Made by a program: the position numbers and the translations under genes
From: JBQTIM01 sp052388135
GTDB taxonomy: Bacteria > Elusimicrobiota > Elusimicrobia > FEN-1173
Reading direction: 5' to 3'
DNA: 5,749 nucleotides
NCBI GenBank assembly: GCA_052388135.1
Contig: JBQTIM010000091.1
Span: forward strand, 1 to 5,749
The notes under the pieces: generated by a model
Database searches by the model: none
The model's input: the letters and a program-made list of their open reading frames with translations, nothing else
What the model was told of the DNA's origin: nothing
In this document: piece after piece, positions 1 through 5,478 of the stretch
Layout of the letters: each line of letters starts with the position of its first letter
How positions within the stretch are numbered: the stretch's first letter is position 1

Positions 1-299
1 CCAACACTCTCGCCGCTCTGGGCCGCTACGGGGAAGCCTTGGATGAATTCCACGCGGCTTTGCGGCTGGACCCGAACTTTCTCTACAGCTACGGCGGCCT
101 GCACCGGCTGTACGCCGCGGCGGGACACAAAGAAAAAGCCGCGCTCATCGCGCGGCTGGCGGAAAATGTTCAGCGGGGACGGAAGGTGACGCGGGAGGAA
201 CTGGAGGCGGTTCGCTCGGTTATCCCAAATTCCCCGGTTGGGCGCGAGGACCGAGACGGAAAAGACGGGGATTTACGAAACAAAAAAGTGAGAGCGTAG
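1..299 (+). CDS. TPR-repeat protein, C-terminal fragment (5' end outside window)
   Basis: The reading frame is open from base 3 and ends at TAG 297-299, so only the last 98 or so residues are present. The stretch LGRYGEALDEFHAALRLDP, followed by YGGLHRLYAAAGHKEKA, has the A/G-Y-A-P spacing of tetratricopeptide repeats: the end of one repeat and a second, less canonical one. TPR proteins act as protein-protein interaction scaffolds, but the partner cannot be told from this fragment. After the repeats comes a charged tail of about 45 residues rich in R, K, E and D (VTREELEAVRSV, then REDRDGKDGDLRNKKVRA), which is probably disordered. The TTG at 39 lies inside a repeat and is not a credible start. 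The gene converges with the menaquinone operon, so it is not co-transcribed with it. The TPR call is solid; the identity of the full protein is unknown. Confidence 0.75.
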   Translation, partial: NTLAALGRYGEALDEFHAALRLDPNFLYSYGGLHRLYAAAGHKEKAALIARLAENVQRGRKVTREELEAVRSVIPNSPVGREDRDGKDGDLRNKKVRA

Positions 300-377
300 C
301 CCGGACTACGGTCAAACTTTCTTGTGAAGGAAAAAGCCCCGGATTCTACGTCGAATCCCGCGATCCAACCGGGGAAT
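229..377. repeat. 13-bp perfect inverted repeat bracketing the convergent gene junction
   Basis: Bases 229-241 (ATTCCCCGGTTGG) and 365-377 (CCAACCGGGGAAT) are exact reverse complements separated by 123 bases. The match continues imperfectly outward: GGGATAA on the complement of the left flank against GGGTTAA at 379-385 on the right. The left arm is inside the TPR coding sequence; the right arm is in the gap just before the ferredoxin stop codon. The CCGGGG core of the right arm is also half of the proposed terminator stem. No transposase lies between the arms and I see no clear target-site duplication, so whether this is a small mobile-element relic or an RNA structure is open. Confidence 0.5.
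331..374 (-). terminator. Putative intrinsic terminator of the menaquinone operon
   Basis: On the minus strand, just past the ferredoxin stop codon, CCCCGG (374-369) can pair with CCGGGG (342-337), followed at once by C and TTTTT (336-331). A second perfect hairpin lies inside it: GGATTC (358-353) with GAATCC (346-341) around a 6-base loop. The two stems share two bases, so they are alternatives or a stacked structure. The T-run is on the minus-strand side only, so the site suits the operon and not the TPR gene. The 26-base loop of the outer stem is long for a classical terminator, which lowers confidence. Confidence 0.5.
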
Positions 378-381
378 CGGG

Positions 382-684
382 TTAAGTGAAGTGATTTTCG
401 ACGATCTGCGGCAGGTCCTTTTCGGAGAGGCCTTTATAAAGGATCTTGCCTCCGCTGCGGGTGAACACCATCACGTTGGGGCCTTCCTCGCAGAAGTCCA
501 GGCAGCCGGAGGCGGAGACGCGAACCCGCCCTTTCAATCCCCGAGCCGCCGCCTCCTCCTTCAAGAGGTCCCTCAGTTTGGCTCCGCAGCGGCCGCCGCC
601 GGCGCAGGAAACGCGGCCGTCTTGGCCGCGGGCGTTGGTGCAGACGAAAACGATGGCCTCGTAAGGGACGTCGCCGATCTCCAT
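382..684 (-). CDS. Thioredoxin-like [2Fe-2S] ferredoxin
   Basis: This 100-residue soluble protein matches the thioredoxin-fold [2Fe-2S] ferredoxin family (NuoE C-terminal-like), which are small electron carriers. The four expected ligands are visible: C15 in FVCTNAR, C27 in VSCAGG, and C61 and C65 in SGCLDFCEEGP. Their spacing (12, 34 and 4) fits the family. A fifth cysteine, C33 (GGRCGAK), lies near the second ligand. The C-terminal part (NVMVFTRSGGKILYKGLSEKDLPQIVENH) is the usual strand-helix ending. The ATG at 684-682 overlaps the mqnC stop as TGATG and no good Shine-Dalgarno precedes it, so translation probably depends on coupling to mqnC. The frame stays open upstream to 1212, but that part is an arginine- and histidine-rich shadow of mqnC. 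It is the last gene of the operon. A role as reductant of the MqnE/MqnC radical SAM clusters is suggested by position only. Confidence 0.85.
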   Translation of the reverse strand: MEIGDVPYEAIVFVCTNARGQDGRVSCAGGGRCGAKLRDLLKEEAAARGLKGRVRVSASGCLDFCEEGPNVMVFTRSGGKILYKGLSEKDLPQIVENHFT

Positions 685-1802
685 CAGGTCGCGGCGGCGG
701 GCGCGGCGGCCGCTTCGTCCTCGTAAACGCGGACGGTGTCGTAAAGCGTTGTCCGCTGGACGGGCTGGAAGCCGGCCTCCCGAATGAGGGCCGCCACCTC
801 CGCCGTGGAGGCTTTGTTGACGAAGCCGGCGGCGGCGTGGACGTTTTCGTCGATGAGAGTGCCGCCGAAATCGTCGGCGCCAAAATGCAGGGCGGCTTGC
901 CCCGTCTTTTTTCCCTCGGAAAACCAGGACGCCTGGACGTGGTCGAAGTTGTCCAGATAGACGCGGGACGCGGCAAGCATGCGGAGGTAAGGCACGGGGC
1001 CGGTGCGCTCCGGATGTTTTCTTTCCAGAACGGTGTTCTCGGGCTTGTAGCTCCAGGGGATGAAAGCCGTGAAGCCGCCGGTTTCGTCCTGGAGGGAGCG
1101 GATGCGGTCCCAGTGCTCCACCACGTCCTCGGGCGTCTCCACGTGGCCGTACATCATGGTGGCCGTGCTGCGGAAGCCGATTGTGTGGGCGGCGCGATGA
1201 ACCTCCAGCCATTTTTCGGGGCCGCCCTTTTTATGGGCCAGTTGTTTGCGCACGCGTTCGGACAGGATTTCCGCCCCTCCTCCCGGCAAAGTCTTTTGTC
1301 CAGCTTCCCAGAGCGCGCGCAGAACCTGCTCGATGGTCTTGCCGGACACCAGGGCCATCGTTTGCACTTCCGAGGCGGTAAAGAAGTGCGGGGTGACGTC
1401 CGGGAACCGCCGCCGCATGGTTCGGATGAGGTCTAAATAATAGTCGAACGGGATGGCCTTGTTGTGCCCGCCCTGCAGAAGTATGGTGGTCGCCCCTTGG
1501 CTGACGGCGTTTTGAACTTTTTCCATCACCTGGTCCACGGTGAGGGCGTAAGCGTCGGCGTCCTTGGGCCGTCGGTAGAAAGCGCAAAAAAGGCAATCCG
1601 TGTCGCAGATGTTGGTGTAGTTGGGATTCGAATCGACGATGAACGTGACCCGGCGTTCAGGGACCTTCTCGAAGCGTTTTTTTTGAGCCAGGCTTCCCAG
1701 CGACAGCAGGTCGCATTCTTCGGACAGCAGGAATGCTCCTTCTTCGGAATTCAGCCTCTTCCCCTTCAGGACTTTTTCCTCGATGGCTCCCCAGGTCAGC
1801 AT
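684..1802 (-). CDS. mqnC: Cyclic dehypoxanthinyl futalosine synthase MqnC (radical SAM)
   Basis: MqnC is a cytoplasmic radical SAM enzyme that cyclises dehypoxanthinyl futalosine to the spiro compound cyclic-DHFL in the futalosine menaquinone pathway. Numbered from the chosen ATG the protein has 372 residues, the usual length. The CX3CX2C motif for the [4Fe-4S] cluster is C66, C70 and C73 in TNICDTDCLFCAFYR; the FCAFYR ending is typical of MqnC, whereas MqnE has FCEFF. Other family blocks are ILLQGGHN (about 107-114), LPGGGAEILSERVR (about 172-185), ATMMYGHVET (about 214-223) and LQDETGGFTAFIPW (about 237-250). The protein ends in a low-complexity Ala/Pro tail (about 363-372). I chose ATG 1802 because GAGGTG lies just upstream; the alternative GTG at 1808 is two codons earlier, lies within that Shine-Dalgarno and has none of its own. 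The gene overlaps mqnA by 7 bases and the ferredoxin gene by 1. Confidence 0.93.
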   Translation of the reverse strand: MLTWGAIEEKVLKGKRLNSEEGAFLLSEECDLLSLGSLAQKKRFEKVPERRVTFIVDSNPNYTNICDTDCLFCAFYRRPKDADAYALTVDQVMEKVQNAVSQGATTILLQGGHNKAIPFDYYLDLIRTMRRRFPDVTPHFFTASEVQTMALVSGKTIEQVLRALWEAGQKTLPGGGAEILSERVRKQLAHKKGGPEKWLEVHRAAHTIGFRSTATMMYGHVETPEDVVEHWDRIRSLQDETGGFTAFIPWSYKPENTVLERKHPERTGPVPYLRMLAASRVYLDNFDHVQASWFSEGKKTGQAALHFGADDFGGTLIDENVHAAAGFVNKASTAEVAALIREAGFQPVQRTTLYDTVRVYEDEAAAAPAAAT

Positions 1803-2578
1803 AAGCACCTCGTCGCCCGGCCGGTCAGCAGGCTTCGAAATTCGGCTTCCGCGGCTTTTTCGCTTTCCCCCAGCCTGTAAGTGAAACCGGAAAAATAGTC
1901 GCGAACGCGGGCGGGGGACAGATTCAGGCGTTTTGCGCCGGCCCGGACAATGGGTTCAGGGTCCGTTTCAAAGCTCCGCAGGGAGCGGTCCAGGGAATCC
2001 GCCAGCTCCGCTTTCAAATAGGCGGGCGCCGTCCGGCGGACCACCCAGCGGGCGAAAACGAAGGGGAGCCGCTTCCAGTCGTGCCATGCCCGGCCCAGGT
2101 CCGTGACGTGGGGTAAACCCGGCACGCCCTTGTCCGCGGCTTGCAAGGCTTCGTCGCCGATCAGTAGCTTGGCCTCGCCGTCCGGCCCGGCGGTCAAATC
2201 GGCCTGAACGCCGTGGCGGTGGGCCAACAGGACCTTGAGAAGCATGACCGAGGTGGAGCTCTGGTCCGTGACGCCGATGCGGGCGCTCTGCAGAGCTCCC
2301 ATGGGTTTGCGGGAAAAGAGGAAAACGCTCAGGGCGGGGCCTTTCACCGCGATCCCGAAATCGCCCACCGGCTCGAGGCCGCTCTCCGCGTTCCAAAAGT
2401 CCACCAGGGGCATGGGGCCGGCGTCCAAGTCTTCCCGCTGGGACCGCGGCATCAACTGGCTGGGAAACGATTTCGTAACGGGGAACTTGCTTTCCGGCCA
2501 GTCCGCGAAAAAGGGATCGGTGTTGAGGTAAGGGATGCGGCCGACCTTGAGCGCGCCGTCCGGCCCGGGGTTTTTCAT
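1796..2578 (-). CDS. mqnA: Chorismate dehydratase MqnA
   Basis: MqnA carries out the first committed step of the futalosine pathway, dehydrating chorismate to 3-[(1-carboxyvinyl)oxy]benzoate. The 260-residue protein has the family's periplasmic-binding-protein-like layout. Near the N-terminus is GRIPYLNTDPFF (13-24), the family signature. Then come DFGIAVKGPALSVFLFSR (73-90), a ligand-cleft segment TDQSSTSVMLLKVLL (104-118), LLIGDEAL (138-145), DLGRAWHDWKRLPFVFARW (160-178) and a C-terminal FSGFTYRLGESE (229-240). No signal peptide is present, as expected for the cytoplasmic enzyme. The start ATG overlaps the mqnE stop as ATGA and has no clear Shine-Dalgarno, so translation is probably by reinitiation. 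The last residues, RCLC, are set by a stretch that also holds the mqnC ribosome-binding site and start. It makes the substrate for the gene just upstream, mqnE. The MqnD family has a related fold, but the motifs and context fit MqnA better. Confidence 0.92.
   Translation of the reverse strand: MKNPGPDGALKVGRIPYLNTDPFFADWPESKFPVTKSFPSQLMPRSQREDLDAGPMPLVDFWNAESGLEPVGDFGIAVKGPALSVFLFSRKPMGALQSARIGVTDQSSTSVMLLKVLLAHRHGVQADLTAGPDGEAKLLIGDEALQAADKGVPGLPHVTDLGRAWHDWKRLPFVFARWVVRRTAPAYLKAELADSLDRSLRSFETDPEPIVRAGAKRLNLSPARVRDYFSGFTYRLGESEKAAEAEFRSLLTGRATRCLC
1806..1811 (-). promoter_or_regulatory. Shine-Dalgarno of mqnC inside the end of mqnA
   Basis: The minus strand reads GAGGTG, then CTT, then ATG. 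The site lies within the last codons of mqnA and decides the mqnC start in favour of ATG 1802 over the GTG at 1808, which is part of the site. The spacing is rather short (5 bases counted from GAGG). Confidence 0.55.
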
Positions 2579-3696
2579 TGCGCCGCCGGGACGGCCTGCG
2601 CGGGAGCCGGTTCTTCTCCGTTTTCATAGACGCGGATCGGGGCGAACACGGCGTCCCGCTCCACCGGGACGCAGCCGGCCTCGCGGATGATTTGGATGAG
2701 GCGGTCCCGCGCCATGCCCACGGGCGTTTTCGCTTTGGCGGCGTGCATGATGCGTTCTTCCAAAATGGTGCCGTCCACGTCGTCGGCGCCGAAGCGGAGA
2801 GCCATGGAGCACGTCTCCTCGCCGACGGTGACCCAGTAGGACTTGATGTGCTCGAAATTGTCCAGCATGAGGCGTGAGACGGCGATGGTCTTTAAATCGT
2901 CCACGGCCGAGGCCTGGCGCGCCACGATGCCGGTGTTGCCGGGCTGGAACGCCAAGGGGATGAAGGACATGAAGCCGCCGGTTTCGTCCTGAAGGCCGCG
3001 GAGCTTGAGCATGTGGTCCAGCCGCTCCTCGAGAGTTTCGATGTGCCCGTAAAGGAGCGTGGCGTTGGAGCGCAGGCCGATGTCGTGGGCGGCATGGTGG
3101 ACTTCCGACCATTTCGACCAGCCGATCTTGAAAGGGTAAAGGGCCTTGCGCACCCGCTCGCTGAAGACTTCCGCGCCGCCGCCGGGCAGGCAGACGACGC
3201 CGGCCTCCTTCATGCGCAGGAGAACGTCGCGGACGCCGATTTTTTCGCGCCGGGCAAAGAAGTCCACCTCCACCGCCGTGTAGGCTTTGACCTGGATGGA
3301 AGGCTGAGCCTTGCGGATGACGCGGATGACGTTGAGGTAATCCTCAAAGGACCATTTGCGATAGAGCCCTCCAACGATGTGGACTTCGCGCAGTTCCGGA
3401 GAAAGCCGCGAGAGGATGTCCTGCTCGCTCATGACGTAGGCGTTCTCCCAGCCTTCCTTGGAGAAAAATTCGCAAAACTTGCAGGACAGGACGCAGACGT
3501 TGGTGGGGTTGATCTGCCGGTTGAGGACGAAAGTGGCGCGGCGCCCGTGGCGGCGCACGCGGACGCTGTCCGCCATGCGGCCCACGCCCAGGAGGTCCGG
3601 GCTGGCGTAGAGCGCCAGGCCGTCCTCCAGCGTCAACCGGTCGCCGGCTTGAACTTTTTTCCAGAGGGGGTTCAGGGATTCGTCCAGGAATTTCAC
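2575..3696 (-). CDS. mqnE: Aminofutalosine synthase MqnE (radical SAM)
   Basis: MqnE uses radical SAM chemistry to add the 5'-deoxyadenosyl radical to the MqnA product and, with loss of the carboxylate, form 6-amino-6-deoxyfutalosine. The protein has 373 residues from GTG 3696. Its CX3CX2C motif is C68, C72 and C75 in PTNVCVLSCKFCEFF. Further blocks are VHIVGGLY (105-112), KAYTAVEVDFF (137-147), LPGGGAEVFSERVRKAL (170-186), ATLLYGHIET (212-221), LQDETGGFMSFIPLAFQPGNT (235-255) and FGADDVDGTILEE (302-314). The TAVE and FCEFF blocks distinguish it from its paralogue MqnC. The GTG start forms GTGA with the stop of the UbiD-family gene, and GGAAGGA lies 9 bases upstream. The same frame runs to 3888, but those 64 extra codons read as an arginine-rich shadow. 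The C-terminus is an Ala/Pro tail, as in MqnC. Confidence 0.93.
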   Translation of the reverse strand: MKFLDESLNPLWKKVQAGDRLTLEDGLALYASPDLLGVGRMADSVRVRRHGRRATFVLNRQINPTNVCVLSCKFCEFFSKEGWENAYVMSEQDILSRLSPELREVHIVGGLYRKWSFEDYLNVIRVIRKAQPSIQVKAYTAVEVDFFARREKIGVRDVLLRMKEAGVVCLPGGGAEVFSERVRKALYPFKIGWSKWSEVHHAAHDIGLRSNATLLYGHIETLEERLDHMLKLRGLQDETGGFMSFIPLAFQPGNTGIVARQASAVDDLKTIAVSRLMLDNFEHIKSYWVTVGEETCSMALRFGADDVDGTILEERIMHAAKAKTPVGMARDRLIQIIREAGCVPVERDAVFAPIRVYENGEEPAPAQAVPAAQ

Positions 3697-5456
3697 AGCC
3701 CGTAGTCCTTCCAGCGAGCGTCCACTTTTTTTACGACGGCCGGGTCCATGGACAGCGGCTTGGGATAGCCGGTTTTCCAGGTGGCGTCTATGCCCAGAGG
3801 GCCGCCGTAACGAGGCCAGGCGCCCGTCATCCCGCCTTCGGCGGGCACCAAATCCCGGGCGCAGTCGAAACGGGTGAAAAGGCCCCACAGCAAGAGCTCG
3901 CGATCGTCCAGAGGCACGTCCTCGCTTACGGCCGCGATCAGCTTGAAGTTCTTCAGCGCCGGTTCCCGGACCAGCCTTTCAACGACGGCCCGGCCCTCGG
4001 ACTTCACCCGGACGGCCAGCAAGGCGTCCCGCAAGTTCCTGTGCTCGAGGATTTCGGAACCCGCGGCGCCGAGAACCGGCGGCGCTTCCGTCCTCGTTCC
4101 GGCGGGGCCTTTGACCCCCTTCACTCCCGACGTTGCGTCCAAAATCATTTTGCTCCCCAGGTTCATGGCCGGGCCGGTGAAATCCAGCGTGTCCTGCGCC
4201 GTGCCGGGCAGGAGAAGAAAATCCGCCCGGGGGTCGAAATTCTCGCGCAGGGCGTCCAGGACTTGAGAGAAATCCCGGACGTTGACGTCCGGATCCACCA
4301 GGATCAGGCATTTCGTCAAAGACATTTGGCCCTGGCCCAGGAGGGCGAAGGCCGTCTTCAGGCTTTCCTTCTGGTAGCGCTGCCGCACGCCGGCCACGGC
4401 CAGGTTGTGGAATCCCGCTTCGTAATAGGCCCACAGGTCCGTCAATCCGGGATGCATGAGCTTGAGCAGCGGCAGGAACATTTCCTGCACGGCGTTGCCC
4501 ATGTATTTGTCTTCCTGCGGCGGCCGGCCCACCACGGCGGCGGTGTAGACGGCGTTCCGGCGGCGGTGGACCTTCTTCACGCGGAAAACGGGGAACGGCG
4601 CGGCCTGGGAGTAATGGCCGAAGTGGTCCCCGAAGGGGCCCTCTCGGCGGCGCTCGCCGGGGAGCACTTCTCCTTCCAAAACGATCTCGGCCGCGGCGGG
4701 AACCGGCAGGCCCGAAACGGGCCCGCGAACCACCGGCGTGGCGGCCCCGCGCAAGAAGCCGGCGAAAGCCAGTTCGTCCATGTCCTCGGGCAGGGGGAAA
4801 ATCGCCGCCATCATGAGGAGCGGATCCGCGCCCAGCACCACCGCCACGGGCAAAGGTTCGCCCCGGCGCTCCGCCTCGGCGTAATGGTTCCCGCCGCCGC
4901 GCTCGATCTGCCAGTGCATGCCCGTGGAGCTTTTGTCGTAGACGTGCATGCGATAAATTCCCAGGTTGCGGCGGCCGTTGGCCGGGCTGCGGGTGACCAC
5001 CAGGGGGAACGTGATGAACCGGCCGCCGTCCTCGGGCCAGCATTTCAGGACGGGCAGGTCGTCCAAGTCCGGGTCGGAGCTTGTTTCCAGAACCGGCCCT
5101 CCGCCCACAAGGCGCGTCTTCTTGTGCCGGGCCCGGGCCAGGAGGCCCTTGTGTTTCCAGAGCGCGGCGGCCGAGGGCGGCATCATGTCCTCCGCCGCCT
5201 GGGCCAGCTCGCGGCCGGCCTCTCCGGGCGGGCGGCCCATGGCCCATTCCACGCGGCGCTCCGTGCCCAGCGGGTTGATCAGGAGGGGGAGGATGGAACC
5301 TTTGACGTTCTCAAAGAGCAGGGCGGGGCCGCCCTGTTTGACGACCCGGCAGGCGATCTCGGTAATCTCAAGCTCCGGGTCCACCTCCACGCCGACGCGC
5401 AGGAGCTCGCCCTGTTTTTCCAAAAACGCGATGAAGGAGCCGAGGTCGGGAAACAA
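3693..5456 (-). CDS. UbiD-family prenyl-FMN decarboxylase, menaquinone type (MqnL-like)
   Basis: UbiD enzymes remove aromatic carboxyl groups using prenylated FMN made by a UbiX partner, which is not in this window. In futalosine organisms the homologue (SCO4490/MqnL type) is assigned to decarboxylation of the 1,4-dihydroxy-6-naphthoate intermediate, which fits this operon. The 587 residues fit the longer menaquinone-type branch better than E. coli UbiD of about 500. Visible motifs are LGIYRMHVYD (165-174), with N164 and R169 at the cofactor-binding Asn and catalytic Arg positions; PVAVVLGADP (203-212); EIVLEGEVLPGERRREGPFGDHFGHYS (257-283, key residues E272 and D277 for the E-R-E/D network); and near the C-terminus LWGLFTRFDCARD and LGIDATWKT. 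The start is TTG 5456: the only in-frame codons between it and the preceding stop are three non-start codons, and the N-terminal PDLGSFIAFLEKQGELLRV is family-like. Ordinary UbiD of ubiquinone synthesis is unlikely given the neighbours. Confidence 0.9.
   Translation of the reverse strand: MFPDLGSFIAFLEKQGELLRVGVEVDPELEITEIACRVVKQGGPALLFENVKGSILPLLINPLGTERRVEWAMGRPPGEAGRELAQAAEDMMPPSAAALWKHKGLLARARHKKTRLVGGGPVLETSSDPDLDDLPVLKCWPEDGGRFITFPLVVTRSPANGRRNLGIYRMHVYDKSSTGMHWQIERGGGNHYAEAERRGEPLPVAVVLGADPLLMMAAIFPLPEDMDELAFAGFLRGAATPVVRGPVSGLPVPAAAEIVLEGEVLPGERRREGPFGDHFGHYSQAAPFPVFRVKKVHRRRNAVYTAAVVGRPPQEDKYMGNAVQEMFLPLLKLMHPGLTDLWAYYEAGFHNLAVAGVRQRYQKESLKTAFALLGQGQMSLTKCLILVDPDVNVRDFSQVLDALRENFDPRADFLLLPGTAQDTLDFTGPAMNLGSKMILDATSGVKGVKGPAGTRTEAPPVLGAAGSEILEHRNLRDALLAVRVKSEGRAVVERLVREPALKNFKLIAAVSEDVPLDDRELLLWGLFTRFDCARDLVPAEGGMTGAWPRYGGPLGIDATWKTGYPKPLSMDPAVVKKVDARWKDYGL
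3706..3712 (-). promoter_or_regulatory. Shine-Dalgarno of mqnE inside the end of the UbiD-family gene
   Basis: The minus strand reads GGAAGGA 9 bases before GTG 3696. It lies in the last codons of the UbiD-family gene (Trp-Lys-Asp). It supports GTG 3696 as the real mqnE start against the longer frame beginning at 3888. Confidence 0.7.
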
Positions 5457-5457
5457 G

Positions 5458-5478
5458 AGGCGGGATCACTCCCCGCCT
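5458..5478 (-). promoter_or_regulatory. Hairpin over the ribosome-binding site of the UbiD-family gene
   Basis: In the minus-strand RNA, AGGCGGG (5478-5472) pairs perfectly with CCCGCCU (5464-5458) around the 7-base loop GAGUGAU. The stem ends one base before the TTG start at 5456. The only plausible Shine-Dalgarno, GGGGAG (5474-5469), is half in the stem and half in the loop, and the UGA stop of the upstream gene (5468-5466) is in the loop. A ribosome ending the upstream gene would open the structure, so translation of the decarboxylase may depend on the upstream gene. The pairing is seen directly; the regulatory role is inferred. Confidence 0.5.

Noticed and set aside
684..720. GCGGC-rich repeat run as a regulatory element
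   Set aside because: It is explained by Ala/Pro codons of the MqnC tail in GC-rich DNA.
685..1212. 176-codon N-terminal extension of the ferredoxin
   Set aside because: The extension lies fully inside mqnC in another frame and reads as Arg/His-rich shadow. The ATG at 684 gives the normal ferredoxin length and a TGATG junction.
837..1436. 199-codon plus-strand frame opposite mqnC
   Set aside because: It is antisense to conserved mqnC sequence, has no recognisable domain, and overlaps several similar shadow frames.
3013..3705. 230-codon plus-strand frame opposite mqnE
   Set aside because: The translation mirrors mqnE codons in antisense, with no own motifs or ribosome-binding site.
3697..3888. 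64-codon N-terminal extension of MqnE
   Set aside because: It overlaps the conserved end of the UbiD-family gene and is Arg-rich. GTG 3696 has a good Shine-Dalgarno and gives the usual MqnE length.
3979..5247. 422-codon minus-strand frame within the UbiD-family gene
   Set aside because: Its translation is an Arg/Gly/Pro-rich frame-shifted shadow of the decarboxylase with no family features.
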